A stretch of 64,000 bases of DNA. Source: Clusia tigrina. Lineage: Eukaryota; Arthropoda; Insecta; Diptera; Clusiidae. The stretch covers positions 142,256,291 through 142,320,290 of the forward strand of contig OV050030.1 of the NCBI GenBank assembly GCA_920105625.2, given 5' to 3'. Below the pieces are notes generated by a model. It was not told the DNA's origin. It ran no database searches and saw only the letters and a program-made list of their open reading frames with translations. This document shows positions 11,355 through 23,162 of the stretch, piece after piece. The translations under genes and the position numbers were made by a program. Numbering within the stretch: the first letter of the stretch is position 1; each line of letters starts with the position of its first letter.

Positions 11355-14300
11355 GATCGTCTTCACTACCTTATTTTGAATATATCACTGGAAGTGGAGA
11401 CACCCTTAACTTTCTAATAGACACAGGATCGAATAAGAATTATATTCAATCTACAAAAATATCAAATCCCATAAAAAACCAAGAATCATTTTTCGTTAAT
11501 TCAGTAGCGGGAAAAATTGAAGTTAATCACCATACATTTGCAAACATTCTTGGACCACAGACACCACATTTTTATTTTACCTGGACTTGAATCATTCCAT
11601 GGTATAATAGGTAACGACACACTTAAACAGATAGGAGCGGTAATACATACAGATAAGAACGTTATGATAATTCTACAAAATTTAGTTATTCCTTTAAAAC
11701 AGCAAGCAGCACAGGATGTGAATAATATCGATTTACGCGTTTCACATTTAACAGAGAATCAAAAAGAAAAATTAATTAATTTAATTAAAAATTGTCCACA
11801 TCTGTTTTCTGACCCAAATAGGAGTTTAACATACACTTCAATAGTTAAAGGAGAAATTCGAACAACCAACGATACTCCAATTTATTCTAGATCCTACCCT
11901 TACCCTTTAGCCTTGAAAGAGGAAGTAGAAAGACAGGTCGAGGAACTTTTGGCCGATGGTATTATACGACCATCACGCTCACCATACAACTCGCCAGTAT
12001 GGGTCGTCCCGAAAAAGGTGGATGCATCGGGAGTGAAAAAATACCGGATGGTAATTGATTACCGTAAGCTCAATGAGGTGACTATCCCTGATAGGTACCC
12101 GATTCCAGAAATCCAAGAAGTACTTTCCAATCTCGGAAAGAACAAATTTTTTTCAATTATTGACCTAAAAAGCGGTTTCCATCAAATTCCGCTAAGAGAA
12201 TGCGATGTCGAAAAAACTGCATTTTCCGTCAACAACGGAAAATATGAGTTTCTCAGATTGCCGTTCGGATTAAAAAACGCCCCGGCGATTTTCCAAAGAA
12301 CGCTAGATGACATACTTCGACAGCACATCGGTAAAAGATGTTATGTCTACATCGATGATATAATTATCTTTGGAAAAGATTTACAAGAACACCTCGAAAA
12401 TCTGAGAATTGTTATGAAGACACTTGAAGCAGCAAACATGAAAGTGCAGCTAGACAAGTGCGAGTTTTTAAGGGAAGATGTAGAATTCTTAGGGTATGTA
12501 GTGGGAATAAACGGAATAAAAACTAATCCATCCAAAGTAGAAGCGATAAACAAAATGCCAGAACCAAAAACATTGAAAGAACTCCGTTCATTCCTAGGAA
12601 TGTCTGGATATTACAGGCGATTCATTAGGGATTATGCGAAAATCGCTAAACCCCTAACAAATCTTTTACGAGGGGAAGATGGACGAGTGTCCAAACATGC
12701 TTCCAAAAGCAAACCGATTGTTCTTGATAAGGATGCAGTTGAATCTTTTGATAAAATAAAAAACGCATTAATATCGAAAGAAGTAATTCTTTCACATCCA
12801 AATTTTGAAAAAGAATTTGAACTGACCACAGATGCCTCGAACTATGCGATAGGAGCAGTGCTCTCGCAAAATGATAAGCCGATAACATTTATTTCAAGAT
12901 CGCTATCAAAAACAGAGGAGAATTATGCCACAAACGAGAAAGAATTATTGGCAATAATATGGTCACTGAATTCACTCAGAAATTACTTGTACGGTTCCAA
13001 AAAAATTAAAATTTATACAGATCACCAACCACTCACCTACGCCTTGAGTGCAAAAAATTCCAACAGCAAGATGAAAAGATGGAAAGCCATTTTGGAAGAA
13101 TATAACTACCAACTCATCTACAAACCTGGTAAGGCAAACGTAGTGGCTGATACTTTATCAAGAATACCGGCCCAAATTAATTCACTAACTCCTACAGTGC
13201 ATAGCGATGAAAGCTCTAATCACAATTTGATACCTTGCACTGAAACTCCAGTAAATGTTTTTAAAAATCAGGTTATTCTTAAAATCGACGAAACTTCCAC
13301 TTATCAATTTAAAATAGTTTTCCCAGGAATCCATAGACACATAATTACAGAGCAACAATATACAGAAGAAAAACTTTTACAACTTTTCAAAAGATATTTA
13401 AATCCCTCAGTTATAAATGGTATCCTTACAGAAGAAAGAATTATGGGAATGATACAGAATATTTACCCCCTTAATTTTTCCAACTACAAAGCACGCTATA
13501 CTCAAAAAATGGTTGAAGATATAATTAGCGAACAAGAACAAGAAAATATAATTCTTGAAATCCATAACCGCGCTCATCGAAATGCCCTTGAAAATTAATC
13601 CCAGATTCTTGGAAAGTACTACTTTCCCTCAATGATAAACAAAATAAAAAACATAACAAAAATTTGTCAAATATGTAAGGAAAATAAGTACGAAAGGCAT
13701 CCCAATCAAATTAAATTAGGAGAAACGCCCATACCGTCCTTTCCAGGACATACAGTTCATATAGATTTATTCCTAACAGAAAATAAAGTTGTTATGACAG
13801 CTCTGGATAAATTTACGAAATATGCCATGACAAAAATTCTTAAAAGTAGATCAATATAAGACATAAGACGACCACTTAGGGACATAATTTTTGCATTTGG
13901 AGTTCCGAAATCTATTATCATCGACAATGAATGATGAAAGATGAATTAGGTATTGAAATTTATACATCGCCACCATACCGAAGTCAGGCTAACGGACAGG
14001 TTGAACGCTTCCATTCAACTTTGGTAGAAATTATGAGATGTCTCAAAGAGAATGGAACCCAAAGGAATTTTGAAGAACTTCTGGAACGCGCTGTTTCCGA
14101 ATATAACCACTCGATACACTCAGTTACAGGAAAAAAGCCTGTCGATTTATTTTTTGGTAGAAACATGGGCTTTACACCTGACCATTATGAAAGAGTTAGA
14201 AATTCAAACATTGAAACCCTACAGAAGAAACAACGGAAAGATTTAGAATACCACAACAAGAATAAGCATGATCCTAAACAATATCTACCAGGACCAATAA

Positions 14301-14437
14301 TTTTTGTTAAAAGAAATAGGCGATTAGGGACAAAACTTTCGAAGCCGTTTGTCAAGGAAATAGTCAGGGAAAACCGAAATAGCACAGTTGTGACCGATAC
14401 CGGTAGAATAGTACACAAAAGCTTGATAAGAAATTAA
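11348..14437 (+). pseudogene. pol: Element B Pol (protease, RT, RNase H, integrase), broken
   Basis: Protease: FLIDTGSNKNYIQ in the -1 frame. A single-base frame break in the T run at 11569-11573 puts the rest in another frame. RT: WVVPKKV, KYRMVIDYRKLNEV, the LPFGLKNAPAIFQR motif and YIDD at 12348-12359. RNase H: TTDASN, NEKELLAIIW, YTDHQPL, VVADTLSR. Integrase: HNRAH and CQIC zinc ligands, Asp in HIDLF, Asp at 13923-13925, Glu in QANGQVERFH. Lesions are TAA at 13596-13598, TAA at 13857-13859, and a frame change next to a TGA at 13932-13934. RT and RNase H are intact as domains, but integrase is destroyed. Confidence 0.9.
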
Positions 14438-14489
14438 CAATTTCATTCTTTACTTTTTTTACAATTAACAATTTCATTCTTTACTTTTG
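14433..14489 (+). repeat. 30-bp tandem duplication at pol-env junction
   Basis: The sequence AACAATTTCATTCTTTACTT occurs twice, with a period of 30 bases, straddling the pol stop codon (14435-14437) and running into the presumed env leader. It adds pyrimidine-rich sequence just before the env signal-peptide-like segment. Confidence 0.8.
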
Positions 14490-15991
14490 TTTGTTTCTTT
14501 GCATTATGCAAAGCCGATGTTCAAATATTGGATTACTCAAACTCGCAACTAGTGACAATAGAGACTGGATTAGCTAAATTACAAACAGGAACGTTCAAAA
14601 TCATTCACATCATAGACTTAAAGAAATACGAAGATTCAATTAGTAACCTCGAAACAATATTTAGAACCAAAATTAATACGGACCACTCCTTATACCCATT
14701 TATTTCCGATGAGATTGAAAAAATAAAAATCCATTTAAACAGACTCAGTATAAACAGAAGGACCAAACGATCACTCGACTTTATCGGCAGTGCATGGAAG
14801 TGGATAGCCGGAAACCCGGACCACTCTGACCAAATTATTTTGACGGAAAAAATTAATAATGCTCTCGAAAATAACAATAAACAACTAATAATTAATAGAA
14901 TGACAATAGACAAAATGAATGAAATAACTAACAAAACGAATACAATTTTAAAGGTGATGCAATCAGACAAGAATGGTGATGATAAATCTTTCACGCAACT
15001 AAAATACAAACTTGACCTCATGAAAGAGGAAATAATCAATATAGAGTATGCCATTCATTGGGCAAAGGCTAACGTAATTAATTCTTATATTTTATCAAAT
15101 ACCGAAATAAATATTGCTAAAGAAATTTTCAATAAAGAAAACATACCTTACATTAACATTGATGAATTGCTAGAATTCGCGGAGATTAAAATAGCCACGA
15201 ATGATGAGACTATTATTTATATAATTAGTTTGCCAGAAACCGATACAGAATATTGTAAAAAAATTGTTGTAAAACCAGTTAAATTAAAATCAAAAATTAA
15301 CAAAATCAATTATATCTCAATATTACAATGTAAAAATCAGTTTTACGGAATTAAAAACAATTGTAAGACATATAATAAATTATCCATTTGTTTACATAAA
15401 AATGTAATAGATCTAAGAAATTCAACATGCATTCCAAATTTACTGGCAAGCCAAAAGTCTTCCTGCCAATTAATTAATAATCAACACATACCAGAAATAG
15501 AAGAAATTTCAACAGGGCTAATTTTCTTAAATCAATTTAATGGATCCATCATTATAAATAACGAGACAAGCATTCTAGAAGGAACATTCTTAATAAAATA
15601 CCACAATGAAACCATAAATATCAGGAACATAACATATACTTCAAATGAAACCGTCGTCTACGCACCATTGCCCGCTTTACTGCAACCGAAAATTTTACCA
15701 AGAGATACAGAAGAAGTACTTTCATTAGAAATGATGAAAGAATTGAATGTGAAAAACACTGAATTCATCAAATCTTTAGATGTACGCAACAAAATATCAT
15801 TAACATCTGGCACAGTAGTAGCTATTCTTATAGTACTATTTGGGATAATTATGGCTGTAAGTCACATACGCAGAAGAATGAAAGGTCAAGTAACAAATAC
15901 AATAAGCCTAAAGGAACGACACCCCCAACTTTCTGAATCGGCCATAGAAAAGCTTAACCAAATCTTTAACGGGTCAACCGAGGACGGTTGA
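14438..15991 (+). CDS. env: Element B Env (envelope-like glycoprotein frame)
   Basis: The frame is open from the pol stop to 15991. There is no ATG at its start: a hydrophobic segment (SFFTFVCFFALCKA) resembling a signal peptide is encoded at about 14474-14515. A spliced RNA supplying an upstream start is therefore likely, as known for errantivirus env. A furin-type RTKR site (14759-14770) is followed by a Ser-Leu-Asp...AWKWIAG fusion-region segment typical of this group. A C-terminal membrane helix lies near 15810-15860, followed by a basic tail. Several Asn-X-Ser/Thr sites occur. No internal stop was seen. In intact relatives the protein mediates membrane fusion; whether this one works is unknown. 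Confidence 0.85.
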   Translation, partial: QFHSLLFLQLTISFFTFVCFFALCKADVQILDYSNSQLVTIETGLAKLQTGTFKIIHIIDLKKYEDSISNLETIFRTKINTDHSLYPFISDEIEKIKIHLNRLSINRRTKRSLDFIGSAWKWIAGNPDHSDQIILTEKINNALENNNKQLIINRMTIDKMNEITNKTNTILKVMQSDKNGDDKSFTQLKYKLDLMKEEIINIEYAIHWAKANVINSYILSNTEINIAKEIFNKENIPYINIDELLEFAEIKIATNDETIIYIISLPETDTEYCKKIVVKPVKLKSKINKINYISILQCKNQFYGIKNNCKTYNKLSICLHKNVIDLRNSTCIPNLLASQKSSCQLINNQHIPEIEEISTGLIFLNQFNGSIIINNETSILEGTFLIKYHNETINIRNITYTSNETVVYAPLPALLQPKILPRDTEEVLSLEMMKELNVKNTEFIKSLDVRNKISLTSGTVVAILIVLFGIIMAVSHIRRRMKGQVTNTISLKERHPQLSESAIEKLNQIFNGSTEDG

Positions 15992-15995
15992 AATC

Positions 15996-16006
15996 AGGAG
16001 GAGAAG
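15996..16006 (+). other. Element B polypurine tract
   Basis: AGGAGGAGAAG directly precedes the 3' LTR start AGTTAAG, the expected position of the plus-strand primer. Confidence 0.8.
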
Positions 16007-16296
16007 AGTTAAGAACAAATAAGTTGCAACTTAGAACCAAAATTCCATTCCCACGAATAAGAATGCTGGCGAAGTGTCTGCAGTACCCACAGTCACGTAC
16101 TCGAAAACAACAACGAAAATAGTATAAAAACTTCATATGGAATATGATCCACGCGTCCGGCAGAGCAGTTGGTGAATTTGGCTTTTGCATTTATTTAATT
16201 ATGTTAGATTAAATTCAGTTGTAAATTAGAAGTGAAACAATAAAGTTGGCTTCGGCCTTTTTTTAAAAACAACCAAAAGAAATAAAAATCTTAACT
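16007..16296 (+). repeat. Element B 3' LTR
   Basis: 290 bp, ending TCTTAACT, the inverted complement of its start. It is followed by the TATA target duplication. Confidence 0.92.
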
Positions 16297-16300
16297 TATA

Positions 16301-17622
16301 TACTCTTGGGTATAATTTACCAATTTAGTATGATTTTTGTTTTTTTTCATTATAACACTTATTTCATTACAAATTTATATTTTAAATAATTAATTTTTTT
16401 AACTCTAATTATTTTCTAAACTACTTTTGTTTCTAATGTGAACTTTGCACAGATTGTAATTTTTTAATTTATAACTTTTCCTAAACATACGCTATTCCTG
16501 AATATATTAAAAGAAACAATATTTCTATAACATGCTTATTCTATAATTGAATGCTATATCATTCAATTTGCATCCACTCGTCTTTTCCCCTTACATTATC
16601 GGATTCGCTACTGCATCCTAGAGGAAAAGAGGACTGGACTATGTGTTACTATTGCCTTATAGGGCAGCAGTTTTGCTTCGATTTATTTTCCGTGCTCTTT
16701 TTCAACACGTGAACCATTACTTATTTCAGTATTGAACGAATTCATTCGTCCTCCGACAAAAACCAGATTATATAAAATAATCCCGTTCGTGTCAAAACTT
16801 TGTCCATTGCATGACTATATCTTTCACCGCATACAATTACTTTTTATTTAAATTTACTTCTAGCCTGATATGTATATATCCATTAACGATTCTATTTTCC
16901 ATCCTGTAATTAGCTCGTATATGGCTACATACATACATTCGAGGCGCTTTAAATTACCTAGAATTAATTGCTAACGTTATTTTCCCCAATTAACTATACA
17001 TTTTTTTTTATATCCCAACATATACATTTATTCAAATTTCTATACGCTAATTTCCTAATCAATAAACAGTTAAAACCTATGTATATCTACATATAGCCTG
17101 CTGCAGTATCTGCAAATTCCCAATTCCTAATCATAGGTCCCTACATACTTACTTATATGGCCAAACCCATTCCTATAACTAGAATACTTACTTCTTTAAA
17201 TATTCCCTCGTACATTCATTCTGTACATTATACAGTTACATACATATATATTTGCTTCACCAATGGCGCCGGCGCTACTGCTTTCATTTCATTAACCGCC
17301 GTATGTATGTATGTTAAGTTTTATATTACTTACCCACGACTGTCTTACTATTTTATTTTTTTTTTAAATACGTGCAATGAACCAGTTTATTATTATTTAA
17401 TATGTAAAAAAAAAATATTTTTCTCTACTGTCTTCATTCGGCAATAGTGCTTAATAAGCAGATTTTCATTACGTCAATTTTACTTGCCCGAGTTTAAGTG
17501 GCACACTTTTACTGGCATTGACTCTGAAAATCGGCGCTGCGTGTGTTATTTGATACACACACGTACATGTTTACATTGTTACTCTTGTGTTAACATTTGT
17601 AAAACACTATTAACACATGTTT
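16301..17622 (-). other. A2 3' region (inner part), non-coding
   Basis: A+T-rich sequence between the end of A2 pol and the element B insertion. It should correspond to the start of the decayed env region. No convincing minus-strand frame was seen. From 17548 rightward it matches the left end of the window (position 1), which places the same region of A1 beyond the window edge. Confidence 0.55.
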
Positions 17623-18544
17623 TTAGTCGCGTGGCCTAATGTGGAATAATTTCAACAAATTATTATGTAGCTTTTTATTTTTGCCCTTAATCGTTACGAC
17701 TGTTGTAACTGGGATTCGGATCTCTGCTACTACATACGGACCTAACCAATTCGTGCGCTCGCTGTAACTGATACTTTTGCACTTTATTCGGGTCATCAGC
17801 ATTGTATACAGGTGCACATTTGCGCTTCAAATTTGCTGGCATGTTGAAATCAAACCCGTAGAGCGTCCTAAACGGAGTTTGCTTCGTTGATACATGCACA
17901 GTATTGCTGTGTACATGCATTGCAGTGGTCAACGATTGATCCCAATTCGAGCCGTCTTCCTTGGCAAAACTGCGCAAGTACTCGGCCAGAGGTCGATGAC
18001 AACGCTCCAATGTGCCATTCGCCTGTGGATGATGTGTTGTTATATGCAATATCTTGATTCGCAGCATTTTACAAGTTTCTGAGAATAATTTCTATACAAA
18101 ATTGGAACCATTGTCGGTTATCAAAACCTTAGGTATGTTGTACCGTGCTATTATTTCATCAAAGAATGCCTTGGCCACCGTACTTGCTTCAGCATCGGAT
18201 ATAGCCACGCACGCCATATACTTTGAGAAATCATCTTGGAACGTCAAAATGTATTTATTTCCCGAAAATGTCTCAGGTAAAATACCTACAATATCCATAT
18301 GAACTTTATCAAATGGCTGTTTTGGTGTGTCAGTTAACACCATTGGCATCTTTGTCAGCCTTGAACTTTTGTTGGCCTGACATTTTGGACAACTCTTTAT
18401 ATATTTTTTAATGTCCTTGAGCATACCTTTCCATCCGTATACTCGCCTAATTCTGTCATGGGTTTTCCAGAATCCCTGGTGTCCACCTAGAGGTGAATCA
18501 TGGAAACCCTTTAACACAGCCTGGATATCTTTTTTATCCTCCAG
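17623..18544 (-). pseudogene. A2 integrase, broken
   Basis: Counterpart of the A1 integrase with the same zinc ligands and D,D,E motifs. It carries an extra private TAG at 18092-18094, four codons after the second catalytic Asp (in LITDNGSNF). It also shares the upstream amber stop and the C-terminal frame change seen in A1. Confidence 0.85.
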
Positions 18545-19261
18545 CTATTCCACACTGCTGGCTGTTTGCTCATTGGCATCGAAACCCGCATTGCTAACAT
18601 CTCTTGTAGCATCCGTTTTATCCCCTTGAATTCTCTCGGCCTTCTCCTTATCTGACCGTGCTTTGGCCCTCGTTTGTACTACTGATACCTTCTGTCCGTG
18701 CGGTACTCTGCTGAGTGCGTCCGCATTCAGATTCTTCTTCCCAGGTTTATATACGATTTCAAAATCATACTCAGACAACTTGTGTCTGAACCTGGCTAGC
18801 CTAGACGTTTGGTCTTTCAAATTGGCTATGCCTCTCAACGGCTGGTGATCAGTGTATATCTCAAATGGGCGTCCTAGCAGATATGCCCTAAAATTCTTCG
18901 TAGCCCACACTATGGCTAGGAATTCCTTCTCTATTGCGGAGAATCTTTTCTCCGTATCGCTAAGCGCTCTGCTTGCGAATGCTATTGGTCGGTCATTACC
19001 GACTTCCCCTTGTGACGATACTGCCCCTAATGCTTCATTGCTAGCATCAGTGCTCAACAAAAAAGTTTGCTCAAAGTCGGGGTACGCCAAAATCGGTGGC
19101 GAGCTAATTATTTCTTTTAGCCTCTCGAATGCTTGCTGACATCTCTCTGTCCATTCGAACTTTGCCTCTTTTCGTAGCAACTTGTTAATTGGCAACGCAG
19201 TTCCGGCTAGTCCTTCCACGAATTTTCTATAATAGTTCACTAGTCCTAGGAATGCTTGCAC
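18545..19261 (-). pseudogene. A2 RT connection and RNase H domain
   Basis: Nearly identical to the A1 frame (238 codons, same amber stop at 18545-18547). All RNase H acidic motifs are present. A Tyr in A1 (WATKYF) is Asn here (WATKNF). Confidence 0.85.
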
Positions 19262-19284
19262 TTCCTTTCTGTTTCTCGGAATCG

Positions 19285-20877
19285 CTAGATTTTAACGCAT
19301 TCCACCTTCTGCGGGTCAGGCAGTGCTCCTGCCTCTGAGCAACGATGGCCTAAATAAACCACCTCTCTTCGCAAAAATTGACACTTCGCCGTGTTCAATT
19401 TCAAATTGTGTTCTCGTAATTTCTGGAGCACCTTCCACAAGCGTTGCAAGTTCTTCCCATAAATTAAATCTAACCCTTGCAAGCCTAGTAGCACATGGTT
19501 CATTAGCCGTTGGAAGGTAGCCGGTGCTCCTGTTAATCCAAACGGCATTCTATTAAACTCATAATGCCCTAAACCGGTGCTGAACGCGGTTTTCTGCTTA
19601 TCTTGTGTATCCACCAGAACTTGGTGGTAGCCACTCGCTAAATCAAGCGTAGAAAAATATCTACTATGCCCCAATTGATCTGGAATCTCTTCTATCCTTG
19701 GTATCGGGAACACCTGCTTGATAGTGGCGTCGTTCAATTTCCTAAAATCGACGACCATTCTCCACTTCTTTTGACCCTGAGCACCTCCCTTCTTTGGTAC
19801 CAAAATTATTGGTGAATTCCAAGGCGAGATACTCGGTGAAATTATGTAATCTATTACCATTCCTTTCACTTGCCTATTTACCTCATCTTTGTGAGCTTGT
19901 GGCAATCTGTGCTGTTTCTGGTTAATTGGTGCATGATCCACTCTAGTAGCTATTTCATGCTCTACCTCTGGTGTATATGTCAACTGGTCTCCTTCCAGCA
20001 AAAATATGTCATGGAATGACGCACAAATGGCTTCTATTGATGCCTTCTCTTCTGAATTTACGCTTGAGTCTAACTTCAGTGATTCTAGCACTCTCTCCAT
20101 TCTTTTTCTTATATCAACTTGTTTAATCTGATTTACCGATCTATAATTCGGTTCTTTAAAATTATCATAACTAGTGAACTTAGGCCTAAAATCCTCATCC
20201 ATCAGGTAGTCCTTTTCCGATGCGTTGAGTACGCAAGCGTACACCTTACCCTTGTCAACGTGCGTTATGGTTTCCCCCATATATACGCCCTCGGCTAGCT
20301 GCTGCTTGTGTAAAACAACAGTCCTAAGTTTCGTATTTACATGCATAGTAACTACTCTGGTTGACCTTGCATTTACTACCTCCCTACTATTCTTAACCTT
20401 ACTCACGGTTCCTTCCTGCCATGACTTTAGTGGAAGAGTGAGGATTCTATTCTTATTATTATCGTAAAATGATAACTGCTTGTCGAGCGCATCCAGTATG
20501 TTGCGGCCCCAAAGATTATCGCGGCCAATTATCCCATCAGCCGGGATACCTTTCCTATCCACTTCCACTGCGTGCACTCTAAAACTCATACCCTTAACTC
20601 CACTGTGCCCTATTCGGAGCGACCCCAATGTCCTAATGCACCCTCCAAACGCTCCGTTAAGCGTTCTTCAGTCCATTTGATTAATGTCTAGCCCCTTCCG
20701 TAAAACACTAGATTTTACGAGGCTAGTGTCCGCCCCTGAATCTACTAATAGCACTAGCTTTCCAGTCACTGCCTCCTCGCAGGGCATCTCGATGAAGGCA
20801 TCACCTATCCTGCTCATAGCGAAGCAACCTCCTTTTGTTCCCAATATGGACGTGTATCCATTCCCTAACTCTTCGTG
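19285..20877 (-). pseudogene. A2 protease and RT with catalytic motif deleted
   Basis: The protease active site is the standard DSGAD (Gly codon at 20734-20736). RT motifs are as in A1 except that 24 bases are missing at about 19466-19467. This in-frame deletion removes the YLDD catalytic motif, so the palm reads GLQGLDLIYGK. The TGA between protease and RT and the TAG at 19285-19287 are shared with A1. Confidence 0.88.
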
Positions 20878-21039
20878 ATACTGGAGAGCCTCCTGCTCCT
20901 CCTTCTCCTGGACTGTAGTTCCTTTATTACTAGTCCCACGGCCTTTTTATTACTTCCTTTCTTTTGGCTTTCCAGTCCATTGGCCTCGACTGGGCCGCTG
21001 GAAGTTTCCCTGGTTCCTTTGTTGGGATTGTCTATCCCT

Positions 21040-23162
21040 GCATTCCGCTGTCCGATGTCCCATCTGTCCACATGAGAAGCATCTTAACCCCTGTTTGGTG
21101 TTGCTTATCCTTTGTTCACTTCTGGAATCCCAATTTGGTCGCTACTGACCACTCCCAGTTTTGAAATGATGTCTTCCTTGGTTAACGCGGGGCCTACTGA
21201 AGTTACCCCTGCTGTCCCTCAAGGGTGGAACCGGGCACCCCGTAGCTGGCTGCCTCCTACTTTGATCTCATTTAGTGTCTACTTGGCACTGTCTACTTGC
21301 CTCATGACCTTATGTTTGGCACTCCATACAATAGGGCGTGTTTTTGCGTGTAACACATTCATCCCTTGAATGACCTGGCTTATGGCAGAATGAGCAAATG
21401 GGTTTCCTTGACTGAAACCTCTCAACCAAGAATTCTTGGTCTCTTTGTTGCGGAAATTGGCCCATCAATCTACCGACTCCACATCTGTTTTGCTGCTGTA
21501 CTGTTCCTACCTCTGCTGGAACATTCGTCCAGCAGATTCCACCTGTTGTCGTTCGTTGTTGTATTGCTGCTTCAGCGGAAGAGGCCGCTTCCACTAGCTC
21601 TGCCATACTCCTCGGCGTGAGAGTAAGAGTATAATTAGCTAAATCCCTATTTATCAGGCCTGCCTTGAACACAGAAATCATAGTCCATTCTACTTGAGCC
21701 TTGTATGCTGCAACATTTTCTGGAAACTGCCTGTTGGCTGCCGTCTCAGCAGCGCTCCCCAGAGACCGGAGCCTTCGTCCCCAGGCTCTCAATTCCTCCC
21801 CCGGTGTCTGAGTTGATTCCTGAATTTCCCGAACGAGACAGTCGTATGAATTTTTGTTTTAAATACGTCCTATCCAAAAGTACATATAATTCTGCCAGGG
21901 TGTTTACTGAACTATGCACCAGTAAATCAAACGCATCACCTGTGGTTCTTTGCCTAATACACTTTATTAAGTGTTCCCCGTCCGCTTCCGGAACACTCTG
22001 TTGCGCTAGCTCACAACCTTTTTTGAAGCGCCGGATCTCAGTTCTCAGATCATACAACTCGACTCCTGAGAACATGGGCACCAACGTCTCCACCGCATGA
22101 GCAACTTCCAGAATGCCCATTTTATTCGTTTGTGTTTTCTCAATTTCTGGTAAAACCTTAGCTTTATTAATCTCTTTGGGAGTTTCCAAATTCTCTTCTC
22201 CCGGATCTGAGAGGTAATTGGCCAGTGACGGACTCAAACTCATTAGTCTTCGATCGTTTGTTCGTACAGGCGAAATACTGTCCACAGTATCGGGACTTTG
22301 CTGCACTGTTACTGCTTCCGGCTCCTTTGGCGGATATCCCTGATTTTTATTATTTATCGGGCTTCATTAAGTACTAATTTTGGCTTTACCATGCGGCTTA
22401 TCCCTTCTGGTGTTAAATATTCCGGCCAACGTACTTCCGGAGGCAATGTCAATACTGTCTGCGTAAATCCAGCTGATGCTGGTTTTGATCTCTCCCTATT
22501 CAGTGAGGTCCTATTGGTCGCCCGTCCTTTTTTCAATTCCGCACACTCCTTTTCCAACAGCGATGCTGCTTCTTCTGTTTCCGTCAATCTCTGAGAAAGT
22601 TCCTTTACTTTATTCTCAAGATACTACTTTTGTGCTCTCAAATCTTCTGTTTTCTTATGAAAACTGAATATCTTTTCTTCTGTTCTTCTTTGGATTGCCG
22701 TAAAGGCTTGATCTGCTACTTCTAATGGTGACACAGCTCCCCCGGCATTCGCCTGCTTCCACAATTCCTGAGCTTCTTCCCTGCTCGTACTCGCTTCGAA
22801 CTGGTCAACAATTTTCCCAGTAAACAGCTCCACCTCTGACTGCATTGATTTCAATCTGTTCCTTATATCCTCGTCTGGCGAAACCAAACTCACTGTTTGT
22901 TGCCCTAGTCCTTCTAATTCAGAACTAAATGTATCTGCCCATTCGTTGACCAGACTATCTATGTAGTCTGGATAATTTTCCGTAAAATATTTTCCTTTGC
23001 CGTACTCAACTGCGTGAGGCAACAACAGTCCGTTATTCGCTTGCGGTAATACACGTTGTCCTTAAGTAACCTGCCGTCTTTCTTAAAATTACGGACCAAT
23101 TTTTCAATCGCATCTCCACTCTGCTCCTGCATCAGCAGTAATCCTTGCGCTTCCTTCGTCAT
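21040..23162 (-). pseudogene. A2 gag, broken
   Basis: Same layout as A1 gag: start ATG at 23162, coiled-coil-like N-terminal half, capsid-like middle, three zinc-knuckle-like motifs. The same frame changes and in-frame stops are present, including the TAA inside the second knuckle (21310-21312) and the TAG at 22624-22626. Confidence 0.75.

Larger units (their letters stand above)
8800..16296 (+). mobile_element. Element B: complete 17.6/297/ZAM-like errantivirus-type retrotransposon
   Basis: LTRs are 8800-9092 (293 bp) and 16007-16296 (290 bp), with terminal inverted repeats AGTTAAGA/TCTTAACT (TCTTAGCT at the 5' LTR end). The element is flanked by TATA at 8796-8799 and 16297-16300, a 4-bp target duplication. 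Order: LTR, tRNA-Lys-type primer site, gag, pol, env, purine tract, LTR. Insertion at TATA and an env with an AWKWIAG segment after a furin site match the 17.6/297/tom/ZAM group of Drosophila errantiviruses (established knowledge of that group). Pol has a frame break, stops and a second frame break, so this copy is not autonomous. Confidence 0.92.

Noticed and set aside
14528..14530. TTG as start of env
   Set aside because: Not a credible insect start; the frame is open upstream and includes a signal-like segment, so a spliced start is preferred. The TTG at 9747 for gag was likewise replaced by the ATG at 9762.
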